This document shows positions 33,603 to 41,171 of a DNA stretch of 64,000 nt, piece after piece. Origin of the DNA: JBDGYW01 sp964580055 (GTDB lineage: Bacteria; Gemmatimonadota; Gemmatimonadetes; Gemmatimonadales; GWC2-71-9); contig CAZOJI010000009.1 of assembly GCA_964580055.1 (NCBI GenBank), forward strand, positions 42,074 to 106,073. The letters run 5' to 3'. Made by a program: the position numbers and the translations under genes. The notes below the pieces were generated by a model. The model was not told where the DNA came from and did not search any database. It saw nothing but the letters and a program-made list of their open reading frames with translations. Each line of letters begins with the position of its first letter. Position 1 is the stretch's first letter.

Positions 33603-34331
33603 ATGGTGGATCCCAACCAAGAAGACGAACAACGCAAAGGTGCCATTTGGCTGGCATTCAGAGTATTCGATGAACCCACGGCCGTATTCAAAGAGCTGGC
33701 AGTCCGGCCGAGGGCGCTGGTTCCCCTGATATGCCTGGTTGTCTCCGGCGCCTTCACCGCCGTAGCGATGCCGTCGCGGATCCTCGAGGAGCAGACCCGC
33801 GAAAGCCTGGCCCCGGTTCTGGAGCGAGAGCAGATCAGCGAGGAGGAAGTTGAGGAACGGGTCGAGACTGCGTCGGGAACGGTGGGTCGCATTAGCATTT
33901 TTGCGGCCACTGCCATAGGCGGGCCTGTGGTCCTGGTGATTGCGGCTTGGGTGCTCATGCTGGTGTTCGGCGCCACCACGGCGGAGCCGCTCCGTTTCAA
34001 AGAAGAATTCGCCATTGTTGCGCACGCTTACATGATCTCGATAGCAGGTGGTGTTCTGAGTGTGGCGCTCGTGGCTTTTGCAGGCTTCGATGAGGTCAAA
34101 CTCACATTGGGATTTCTCTTCGATGAGGAAAAGAATCCCTTTCTGTTTCAGTTCACAGATCAATTGAATCTGTTCGGCGCGTGGAATGTCTTTGTACTGG
34201 CGTTGGGCAACCAGGTGAAAACGAAAGCCAAGGGAGTCGGTGGTCCGCTGGCCATCGTCGGCGGTTTGTGGCTGGCAATGAAATTGGTTGGTGCTCTGAT
34301 CGGTGGTTATGTGGCTGGCCTGGGGGGCTGA
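33603..34331 (+). CDS. Yip1-like multi-pass membrane protein (242 aa)
   Basis: The N-terminal WLAFRVFDEPTAVFKELAVRPR segment followed by four to five hydrophobic helices matches the bacterial Yip1-domain style (YIP1 family), whose function in bacteria is unknown. Helices are near 40-56 (ALVPLICLVVSGAFTAV), 95-123, 136-158 and 213-240 (GGLWLAMKLVGALIGGYVAG). A charged loop of about 40 residues rich in Glu (ESLAPVLEREQISEEEVEER) separates helices 1 and 2. It follows the zinc-ribbon membrane protein by 33 bases, so the two may be co-transcribed. Confidence 0.7.
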   Translation: MVDPNQEDEQRKGAIWLAFRVFDEPTAVFKELAVRPRALVPLICLVVSGAFTAVAMPSRILEEQTRESLAPVLEREQISEEEVEERVETASGTVGRISIFAATAIGGPVVLVIAAWVLMLVFGATTAEPLRFKEEFAIVAHAYMISIAGGVLSVALVAFAGFDEVKLTLGFLFDEEKNPFLFQFTDQLNLFGAWNVFVLALGNQVKTKAKGVGGPLAIVGGLWLAMKLVGALIGGYVAGLGG

Positions 34332-34401
34332 CGGTATGATCATTACTCCTCAGCCGGATCCCATGTCGTGTCTTTGCGCCCTGCTATTCTGCTGAGGTGA
34401 A

Positions 34402-35265
34402 ATGACAGATCGACAGAGTCGAAGCGACGATTCAATCCACTTGCGCTCTCTTTCCTGCCAAGAGGACTACGAGGCGGCGGTATCCATGCAGCAGCAGATC
34501 TGGGGATCCGACGTCAGAGATACGGTTCCCATCTGTATCATGCGGGTTGCACAGGAGGTCGGAGGAATCGCGGAAGGGGCGTTCTTGAAGGGCGACGTGC
34601 TCGCCGGATTCGTGTTTGGATTGACGGGCGTAAAGAATGGACGCACGGTCCATTGGTCGCACCTCTTGGCCGTAGGTGATTCGTGGCGTGGCAGCGGCAT
34701 TGGCGGGCGCCTCAAGTGGCATCAACGCGACAAGGCCCTCGAATTGGGCGTGACGGAGATGTATTGGACATTCGATCCGCTCGAAGCCCGTAATGCCCAC
34801 CTGAACCTGAACAAACTAAACGCCGTGGTGACGGACTACGTACCCCATTTCTATGGATATTCCCCAGTTGCCGACACGGACACGGTGATCGGTACCGACA
34901 GGTTCATCGTGCGATGGGACTTGCTCGAACCTTCCAGCCCATCGCGATCCCGTTTGCCGGCGCTCGAGGATATTCCCTGCGCGACAGCATCCCGAAGCGA
35001 CATCGGCAGTGACCTTGCAGTTGATTGCTCAGGTAATGAGCGCGGATACGCGAGAATCGAAATTCCCCCAGACATACAGAAACTCAAGCTGGCCGCCCCC
35101 TCGACCGCAGCCGAATGGCGCGAACGTACTCGTAGAGCTTTCCTGAGCTTTCTTTCTGCGGGATACCGCGTCGCGGAATTCAGGACTGAATCCAAGAGCA
35201 ACTGTGGCTGGTATATCTTGGAGGCGCAAGGTGCTGGAGACCCTGAGTCGGACACCAATGCATAG
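34402..35265 (+). CDS. GNAT-superfamily N-acetyltransferase, COG3375-like (287 aa)
   Basis: The acetyl-CoA loop is visible as VGDSWRGSGIGGRLKWHQRDKAL (about 92-114), preceded by a central strand with HWSHLLAV. The following block WTFDPLEARNAHLNLNKLNAVVTDY is characteristic of the COG3375-type predicted acetyltransferases. The C-terminal 110 residues (from about 180) are not part of the catalytic fold and are weakly conserved. Shine-Dalgarno GAGGTGAA precedes the ATG. Such genes often stand beside N-acyl-amino-acid racemase and M20 amidohydrolase genes; here the M20 gene is next, so a role in making or handling N-acylated amino acids is plausible. Confidence 0.8.
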   Translation: MTDRQSRSDDSIHLRSLSCQEDYEAAVSMQQQIWGSDVRDTVPICIMRVAQEVGGIAEGAFLKGDVLAGFVFGLTGVKNGRTVHWSHLLAVGDSWRGSGIGGRLKWHQRDKALELGVTEMYWTFDPLEARNAHLNLNKLNAVVTDYVPHFYGYSPVADTDTVIGTDRFIVRWDLLEPSSPSRSRLPALEDIPCATASRSDIGSDLAVDCSGNERGYARIEIPPDIQKLKLAAPSTAAEWRERTRRAFLSFLSAGYRVAEFRTESKSNCGWYILEAQGAGDPESDTNA

Positions 35266-35307
35266 CGACCTCGCAAAGCCCGTCAGGAAACGCAGCTTGG
35301 ACGGCCA

Positions 35308-36495
35308 ATGATGGGTGGTGTTCCATTCGCCGATTTACTGCCTCCGGAAATCGCCGACACTATCGTATCGTTGCGGCACGAGCTGCACCGTTATCCCGAG
35401 CTTTCCTGCGAGGAATCGCGAACGGCCGAGCGTCTCGAGAGTGCGCTCGCTCAGATCAGGCCCACAGCGTTGCGGCGTGTAGCCGGAACGGGAGTGATCG
35501 CGCGAATCTCGGGCCGGGACCCGGCGGCACCGGTAATCGCATTGCGAGGAGACATCGATGCACTGCCGATTCAGGAGGAAACGGGAGTCGGTTTTGCTTC
35601 GCGCAACGACGGTGTAATGCATGCGTGTGGCCACGATGTCCACGCGGCATGGACCGTCGGAGCAGCGCTTTTATTGACGGCGGCCCCAGCGGAGGGTGAC
35701 GTCATCGTTTTGTTGCAGCCCGCGGAGGAGACAGCCCAAGGGGCGCGCGCGGTGATGGAGAGTGGAGAGCTGGAAGGAGTCAGTGCAATCTTGGGTGGGC
35801 ATGTCGACATGCACTACCAAGTGGGTACAGTAGTCGCCCAGGCCGGGCACATGGCCGCTTCGGCGGACGAGTTCAAGGTCTCCCTGTCCGGGGCGGGCGG
35901 CCACGCCGCGAGACCGCACGAGGCCCGCAACCCCATAGTGGGCGGCGCCGCGTTGATCAACGCCCTTCAGTCCGTGGTTCCGCAGGCCGTGGCTCCGGGC
36001 GAACCAGCGGTACTGACGGTTTCTACCTTCAACGGCGGGGCGGTCTCCAACGTGATTCCAGCGAGCGCGCTGCTCACCGGAACCTTGCGAGCGGCCGACA
36101 GCGTTACCAGGGAAGTACTCCGACTCGAGCTGACCAACGTCGCCCGACAGACTGCGACCGCACTCGGTTTGGAAACGTCGATAGAATTCCTTGCCGGCAC
36201 TCCACCGTTGGTAAACGAGGCATCCGCCATCTGCTGGGTGCGAGAGGCCGTCGCTTCGATCCTTGGCCGGGATGCTCTCGTGCCGCTGGTCGGTCCCAAT
36301 CTCGGCGGAGAAGACTTCGCGTTCTATCTCGAGCGAATGCGCGGATGCTTCTTCAGGGTCGGGGGGTGCGCAGTGGGGCAGCCGCACACGCCAGCTCACT
36401 CATCAGGGTTCTTGCCTGAAGATGCGTCGGTACTCGTTGGTGCTGCTGTGTTGGCGGAATCGGCAAGGATTGCCTCGAACCACCTCGCGGAGTGA
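35308..36495 (+). CDS. M20-family amidohydrolase (395 aa)
   Basis: Metal-dependent hydrolase of the IAA-amino-acid hydrolase/hippurate hydrolase/N-acyl-L-amino acid amidohydrolase type (M20D). LRHELHRYPELSCEE at the N-terminus, ALRGDIDALPIQEETG, the metal-binding ACGHDVHAAWTVGAA, LQPAEETAQGA, and NLGGEDFAFYLER near the C-terminus are all present, with the lid domain in between (SGAGGHAARPHEARNPI). It would cleave an acyl or acetyl group from an amino acid. It lies 42 bases after the GNAT gene. Two consecutive ATGs make the exact start uncertain by one residue. Confidence 0.88.
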   Translation: MMGGVPFADLLPPEIADTIVSLRHELHRYPELSCEESRTAERLESALAQIRPTALRRVAGTGVIARISGRDPAAPVIALRGDIDALPIQEETGVGFASRNDGVMHACGHDVHAAWTVGAALLLTAAPAEGDVIVLLQPAEETAQGARAVMESGELEGVSAILGGHVDMHYQVGTVVAQAGHMAASADEFKVSLSGAGGHAARPHEARNPIVGGAALINALQSVVPQAVAPGEPAVLTVSTFNGGAVSNVIPASALLTGTLRAADSVTREVLRLELTNVARQTATALGLETSIEFLAGTPPLVNEASAICWVREAVASILGRDALVPLVGPNLGGEDFAFYLERMRGCFFRVGGCAVGQPHTPAHSSGFLPEDASVLVGAAVLAESARIASNHLAE

Positions 36496-36498
36496 CGG

Positions 36499-36840
36499 CT
36501 ACTGCTCGTTGTCCAAATCGCCTGAATCCAACCGAACTTGACGGTTTCTCAGGTAGAGGATCAGAGAACTCCAACCCACGACACTCACCAGACCACCGGC
36601 GAGGCCGCCGATCACCAACCAGCTCAGTGTTCCTCCGAGCCAGGCTCCCAACCAACCCATTACGAATGCGCCGGCCCAAACCACCAGGGGGGTGGCCAAC
36701 CACAATACGACGAGCGCAAACTTGGTCACTCGCCGTTCTTCACCGCTGGGAGTAGCGGAGCCGGAAACTCCAACAGCCAAGACAAACTCCGAGAGACTGG
36801 CGACCAAAGTAACTGAAGGATACTTTTGCCATTCCTGCAC
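36499..36840 (-). CDS. small hypothetical two-helix membrane protein (113 aa)
   Basis: No recognised family. Two hydrophobic helices, ALVVLWLATPLVVWAGAFVMG and LSWLVIGGLAGGLVSVVGWSSLILYL, joined by a Gly-rich turn, then a polar tail ending in DSGDLDNEQ. The overall look is a little like AtpZ/AtpI-type small membrane proteins but no diagnostic residue is seen. The start may be the GTG at 36840 or, more economically, the GTG at 36729 (VTKFALVV), which would give about 76 residues. It is convergent with the amidohydrolase, only 3 bases apart. Confidence 0.5.
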   Translation of the reverse strand: MQEWQKYPSVTLVASLSEFVLAVGVSGSATPSGEERRVTKFALVVLWLATPLVVWAGAFVMGWLGAWLGGTLSWLVIGGLAGGLVSVVGWSSLILYLRNRQVRLDSGDLDNEQ

Positions 36841-36869
36841 TTCTACTCAACTGGCTAAGGAGGGGGCAC

Positions 36870-37271
36870 ATGAGACGCCTCGCAGCGCTGCTCTTGATTG
36901 GCGTGACGATAGCAGGTTGTTCTCGGTCTACTGTCAGTGGCAACAACCCTCCACGCCCTGAGCCGGAATCGCCACCTGTTACCGCGCTCGATCCTCTGGG
37001 TGTATACGATTTCCAAACCCAGGCCATGGGCTCAACCGTGACCGGTACGTTCACGATATCGGGCTCTCCGGGGTCATACAGCGGCAGCGCGAGCAGTGAT
37101 ATCGGTCGTTTCTCGCTCAGCGAAATAGCCGTGGATGGGCAGCATTTGAGTTTCATGGGCGACTCCCCGGATTTCGTCGTCTACTTCGCACTCGACTTCG
37201 ACGGTGACTCGTTCACCGGACAGTGGGACGCGGAGGGAATGTCGGGATTCATCTCGGGCCAGAAACGCTAG
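36870..37271 (+). CDS. small secreted lipoprotein, hypothetical (133 aa)
   Basis: The N-terminus MRRLAALLLIGVTIAGC is a lipoprotein signal with lipobox TIAGC (Cys17). After a Pro-rich linker come about 90 residues with repeated beta segments (GVYDFQTQAMGSTVTGTFTI, DFVVYFALDFDGDSFTGQWD), reminiscent of small beta-sandwich lipid-binding folds. A very strong Shine-Dalgarno, AAGGAGGGGG, precedes the ATG. The function is unknown. It ends 19 bases from the convergent coaX. Confidence 0.75.
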   Translation: MRRLAALLLIGVTIAGCSRSTVSGNNPPRPEPESPPVTALDPLGVYDFQTQAMGSTVTGTFTISGSPGSYSGSASSDIGRFSLSEIAVDGQHLSFMGDSPDFVVYFALDFDGDSFTGQWDAEGMSGFISGQKR

Positions 37272-37290
37272 GCGTCGATCCGGCGGCCGC

Positions 37291-38070
37291 CTACCACCTG
37301 AGATCCAGGTGAGCGGCCACGATCTTCAGACCCAAGAGCGTGAGGTTGGGCTCCACCGACTGAATCTCCCGGGAAAACGGAACGACCTTGTTTGCCAAAC
37401 CGCCGGTTGCCACGACATGAGGCGTGGCGGCGGTGGGCCACTCGCTGCGAATCCTCCTAACTATTCCATCTACGGCTTCTGCCGTGCCGTAGAGCACACC
37501 GGCCCTTATGCACTCCTCTGTTCGCCGGCCGATGATCCTGTCCGGAGCCGTGAGTTCAGTGGCCGGCAGCTTGGCGGCCCTGTGACTCAGTTCGTCCGCC
37601 GCGGCTCTGAGACCCGGTGCGATTACGCCGCCGAGGAACCGGCCCTCGGAAGTAATGCAATCGAAGGTAGTTGCCGTACCGAAATCAACCACTATCGTGT
37701 CGCTCTGATACAGGTGAGCCGCCGCGAGGGTGTTGACGATCCTGTCGGCGCCCACCTGACGAGGGTCTTCGACGTCGAGGATAACGGGTAGATCGAGGTC
37801 GGGCCCCACATGGATGGCTTCGATTCCGGTAGACTTTTCGAGACCACTGGTCAACGGTTCGGTTACCGCTGGTGCCACGGAAGCGGTCACGGTCGCTTTA
37901 ACCTCGTCAGTAGAGAGACCAGCGTGGGACAGGTACGACGTGAACATAGCAGCCCACTCATCCGGCGTGCGGCTCACGACCGTCGTGAGTCGCCAGTGGG
38001 CGGCAAGCTGCTCGCCGACGAAGAGCCCCAGGGTGATTTCAGTATTCCCTATGTCAACTACGAGCAGCAT
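37291..38070 (-). CDS. coaX: type III pantothenate kinase CoaX (259 aa)
   Basis: First step of coenzyme A synthesis: phosphorylates pantothenate with ATP. ASKHA-fold motifs are visible: LLVVDIGNTEITLGLF (phosphate 1), VGADRIVNTLAAAHLY, VVDFGTATTFDCIT (phosphate 2) and VATGGLANKVVP near the C-terminus. Length is standard. Start ATG at 38070 overlaps the CPBP-like gene stop by 17 bases. It is the last gene of the long minus-strand operon starting at the M50 protease. Confidence 0.95.
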   Translation of the reverse strand: MLLVVDIGNTEITLGLFVGEQLAAHWRLTTVVSRTPDEWAAMFTSYLSHAGLSTDEVKATVTASVAPAVTEPLTSGLEKSTGIEAIHVGPDLDLPVILDVEDPRQVGADRIVNTLAAAHLYQSDTIVVDFGTATTFDCITSEGRFLGGVIAPGLRAAADELSHRAAKLPATELTAPDRIIGRRTEECIRAGVLYGTAEAVDGIVRRIRSEWPTAATPHVVATGGLANKVVPFSREIQSVEPNLTLLGLKIVAAHLDLRW

Positions 38071-39007
38071 TCTCCGTTGCAACCTTTCCCAGGTTACCCT
38101 TGAAACCATTGCGCTGCAGGGTCAAGGCAGTCAAACCGGCACTCGTGAGCAACACCGCTATCCAGGTGGCGGCTGATACAACGCTGAGACCTGCCTGTTC
38201 TACAGTCATGTTGCTTTGCAGAGTCACTGCCAGGAGTCCCGCTCCCTGGAGCGCGTTGAACAGTGCCGACGCGAGCAACGAACCCGATAGAACGTATATG
38301 CAGCCGGCGCTCAATGCACCGAGAGCGCCCATCACTATCGTAGCCGCACCGCCGACACCTGCATGGTGAAGAACTACCAACCACAAGAGTACCGCCACAG
38401 CAGAAATCAGAACCGATGCCAATCCTGCTCCCGGTGCAATCCCGATCAACATACGCCTGAATGCAATCTCTTCCGTAGCCAGCTTGGAGGGCACACCCAC
38501 GGCAGCGAGGAAGACAACCAAAGGAAGGAGTGCGACAACGCCACCGGCATATGATCCGAGGAGCAGTTCCACGGCAATTGGGAGTATTCCGAGTAACAAC
38601 GCCGCTGCGTACCAAAGCAGGTATCTTCGGTGTCTCACGAATCCAAATCCGAATCCCACACCAATGGTCCCCAAGGCGGTGGTCACGAATGTTCCGGCAT
38701 CCAGTTGGTTCACGATTACTCCTGATCTCGCAGAGCCCGAGATCAGGAGAATAGCCCCCATCACGGCGGCAGTGCCGATCACCCAGGGTACCGAAAACCT
38801 CTTTCGCCACGGACCGTTGGGCCACATTCCCAGAGGTATGTGCATCCCTCGAAGGACCGATATCGCAATTACCCCCAGACACAATGCACCGACCGACTCT
38901 CCAATGAAGCCGCGGACGGACCCCGTAGCATACAGCCACCAAGTAGCGAACAGCAGCAGTACGACCGCAACGCATCGAGCCCACAAAGGTGGATCACGCT
39001 GAGGCAA
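38054..39007 (-). CDS. CPBP-like (CAAX protease family) multi-pass membrane protein (317 aa)
   Basis: About eight hydrophobic helices. The segment LATEEIAFRRMLIGIAPG fits the EExxxR motif of CPBP glutamic intramembrane proteases. The second and third motifs (FxxxH and HxxxN/D) are not clear: candidates are VVLHHAG and SALFNALQG, the latter with His replaced. So the fold is likely but activity is doubtful. The start is a TTG at 39007 with GAGGAG seven bases upstream. It lies between bshA and coaX and overlaps coaX by 17 bases. In other bacteria CPBP proteins handle prenylated proteins, bacteriocin immunity or lipid-linked substrates; no partner is evident here. Confidence 0.65.
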   Translation of the reverse strand: MPQRDPPLWARCVAVVLLLFATWWLYATGSVRGFIGESVGALCLGVIAISVLRGMHIPLGMWPNGPWRKRFSVPWVIGTAAVMGAILLISGSARSGVIVNQLDAGTFVTTALGTIGVGFGFGFVRHRRYLLWYAAALLLGILPIAVELLLGSYAGGVVALLPLVVFLAAVGVPSKLATEEIAFRRMLIGIAPGAGLASVLISAVAVLLWLVVLHHAGVGGAATIVMGALGALSAGCIYVLSGSLLASALFNALQGAGLLAVTLQSNMTVEQAGLSVVSAATWIAVLLTSAGLTALTLQRNGFKGNLGKVATENAARS

Positions 39008-39120
39008 GTGAATCTCCTCGGTTTCTTTCGGATAGCAGGGTTACATGGTTCACGACCGCTAGACTCCCGTGGACGGCGCGCTTCCGTTCGACACAACGGT
39101 ATTCGATGCAGCGGAAACCA

Positions 39121-40248
39121 TCAGGTACGCAATCTCTCGTACAGCGCTTCATACTGTGGCACGACCCGTTCAGGATAAAAGAGGCGTGCACGTTCTATGG
39201 CCGCGCTGCGAAACTCGGCGTACAAGGCATCGTCCGAGAGCAAATGCGTAGCTTTATCAGCCATATCATCGACATCGCCGATCTGAGCCAGATAGCCGGT
39301 CGTCCCGTCGGAGACTACCTCCCCCAAACCTCCCACGCGACTCCCGATCACTGGTACTCCGCATGCCATGGCCTCTAGAGCGCTCAGTCCGAACGATTCC
39401 AACGCGCTCGGCAGCAAGTACAGGTCGGCGGCTCTCAAGAGATCTCCTACAGCATCTACCTTTCCCAGAAAAAGTACGTCCGACGTCACTCCCAATCGCT
39501 CCGCTTCGGCCTCGGTCTCGGGCCGTTGTGGTCCGTCGCCTGCGAGGAACAGCACGGCAGGGACCTTTTCGCGGACCTGTGCAAACACCCGTATTACGTC
39601 CGGTACGCGTTTCACCTCCCGGAAATTCGATATGTGCGCCAGGACCTTGCAGTTGGGTGGCGCTAGCCTCCCATGCTTGTTGCGTTCATCAATCGAGGGG
39701 TAATACTCCACGGGACTGACGAAGTTGGGGATCACGTCGATTTCGCAGTCGCGGCAGCCAAATGCGCGGTAGGTCTCCTCTTTGAGAAAATCTGAAACCG
39801 CCGTTACAGCGTCGGAGTGCTCCATCGAGAACTTGGTGACCGTAAAGAACGAACTCTCCAAGCCGACCAGAGTGATGTCCGTACCGTGCAGCGTTGTCAC
39901 CACTTTGATCTCATGATCCTCTTCGAGCATCTGCTTCGCCAGGAACGCTGCCGGGGCGTGTGGAATGGCGTAGTGAACGTGCAGGATCTCGAGGTTCTCC
40001 CGCAGTGCCACCTCATGTTGTTTCACGGCCAGTGCGAGGGAATAGGGGAAATACTCGAGAAGAGGGTAAGTCCCGCTCATGTCCACCTGATGCAGGAATA
40101 CCTTCTCTGAAATGCCTCGAAGCCGAAATGGGGCGGCATAGGAGATTATGTGGACTTCGTGCCCTCGTCGGCCCAGCTCCATGGCCAATTCTGTGGCAAC
40201 GGCTCCGGAACCGCCATAAGTGGGATAACAGGTTATTCCGATACGCAT
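39121..40248 (-). CDS. bshA: N-acetyl-alpha-D-glucosaminyl L-malate synthase BshA-like glycosyltransferase (375 aa)
   Basis: GT4-family glycosyltransferase. GITCYPTYGGSGAVATELAMELGRRGHEVHIIS at the N-terminus, YPLLEYFPYSLALAVK, HVHYAIPHAPAAFLAKQM and LVGLESSFFTVTKFSMEHSDAVTAVS closely follow BshA. The sugar-nucleotide site ALESFGLSALEAMACGVPVIGS is intact. BshA makes GlcNAc-malate, the first step of bacillithiol. bshB and bshC are not in the window, so the pathway is inferred from this gene alone. Start ATG at 40248 overlaps the miaA stop by 16 bases. Confidence 0.88.
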   Translation of the reverse strand: MRIGITCYPTYGGSGAVATELAMELGRRGHEVHIISYAAPFRLRGISEKVFLHQVDMSGTYPLLEYFPYSLALAVKQHEVALRENLEILHVHYAIPHAPAAFLAKQMLEEDHEIKVVTTLHGTDITLVGLESSFFTVTKFSMEHSDAVTAVSDFLKEETYRAFGCRDCEIDVIPNFVSPVEYYPSIDERNKHGRLAPPNCKVLAHISNFREVKRVPDVIRVFAQVREKVPAVLFLAGDGPQRPETEAEAERLGVTSDVLFLGKVDAVGDLLRAADLYLLPSALESFGLSALEAMACGVPVIGSRVGGLGEVVSDGTTGYLAQIGDVDDMADKATHLLSDDALYAEFRSAAIERARLFYPERVVPQYEALYERLRT

Positions 40249-41171
40249 TGCTGCCTTCGCTTCTCCCAAAGGTCGACGAACTGAGCCGCCAGTCTCTCCG
40301 TGCCGCCAGTGACGTCGAGGACCACGACATCAGATTCCCTGAGTTGATGCCGGAACCAGGTTTCCTGCCTCTTGGCGTAACGCCTCGTGTTGACTGCTAT
40401 GCGGCCGGCCAGGTCGGAGAACGGCAAGTCTCCAGAAACGTAATCCAGCACTTCACGATAACCTACCGCATCCAGACCTGGCGAGTCGACTGAGACGCCG
40501 CTGTCGAGCAGATCACGCACCTCTTCCACCAAACCACGGTCCAGCATTCGCTGCACACGCCTCTCTATTCTCTTGTGTAGCACCGCTCGCGGGGCGGTCA
40601 GTCTCACATACCACGGGTGTATCGGGCTCTCGAGATTTGCCTGACGCTGCCACCACGAGAGCGGTTTTCCCGTCAACAAAGCGACCTCCACGGTGCGAGC
40701 CGCTCGTTGGCGTCCCCCCCCAGAAAAGCCGGGGTCGAGACGGGTTGCCCAAAGCCCCAGGCGTTGGGCGGAATGCGCCCATTGCCGGAACTTCGCGCGC
40801 CGCTGCTCTCCCATGGGCGGCTCACGAAACAGACCTTCGGCCAGCGCCCTCACGTAAAAACCCGTGCCGCCCACTACGATGGCCTGCCTGTTCTCCGGAA
40901 CCGACGCGATCCATTCAGCAGCGTCAGCAGCGAAACGACCGGCGCTGTACTGTTCACCGGGATCCACCACGTCGATCCCAACGTGCGGGACCGTATGCAG
41001 TTCCTCCGGGGTTGGTTTCGCTGTCCCGATGTCGAGACGACGATACACCTGGCGCGAGTCTGCTGAAACCACGGTAATCGGAAAGTAGCGGGCAATCGCA
41101 ATCGCGAAAGCAGTCTTCCCTACGGCGGTAGGGCCCACTATTACGGGAACAAGTGGTTTAGGTTCGCCCAA
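40233..41171 (-). CDS. miaA: tRNA dimethylallyltransferase MiaA (312 aa)
   Basis: Adds a dimethylallyl group to A37 of tRNAs reading codons that start with U, including serine tRNAs like the one at 58360. The P-loop GPTAVGKTAFAIAIAR, VSADSRQVYRRLDIGTAKP, VGGTGFYVRALAEG and the C-terminal RYAKRQETWFR are characteristic. The best start is TTG at 41171, overlapping the end of mutL by 14 bases; the frame extends further upstream only inside mutL. The segment after RLDP (GFSGGGRQRAARTVEV) is shorter than usual and is encoded across a run of eight C on the plus strand (40714-40721). Confidence 0.92.
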   Translation of the reverse strand: MGEPKPLVPVIVGPTAVGKTAFAIAIARYFPITVVSADSRQVYRRLDIGTAKPTPEELHTVPHVGIDVVDPGEQYSAGRFAADAAEWIASVPENRQAIVVGGTGFYVRALAEGLFREPPMGEQRRAKFRQWAHSAQRLGLWATRLDPGFSGGGRQRAARTVEVALLTGKPLSWWQRQANLESPIHPWYVRLTAPRAVLHKRIERRVQRMLDRGLVEEVRDLLDSGVSVDSPGLDAVGYREVLDYVSGDLPFSDLAGRIAVNTRRYAKRQETWFRHQLRESDVVVLDVTGGTERLAAQFVDLWEKRRQQCVSE

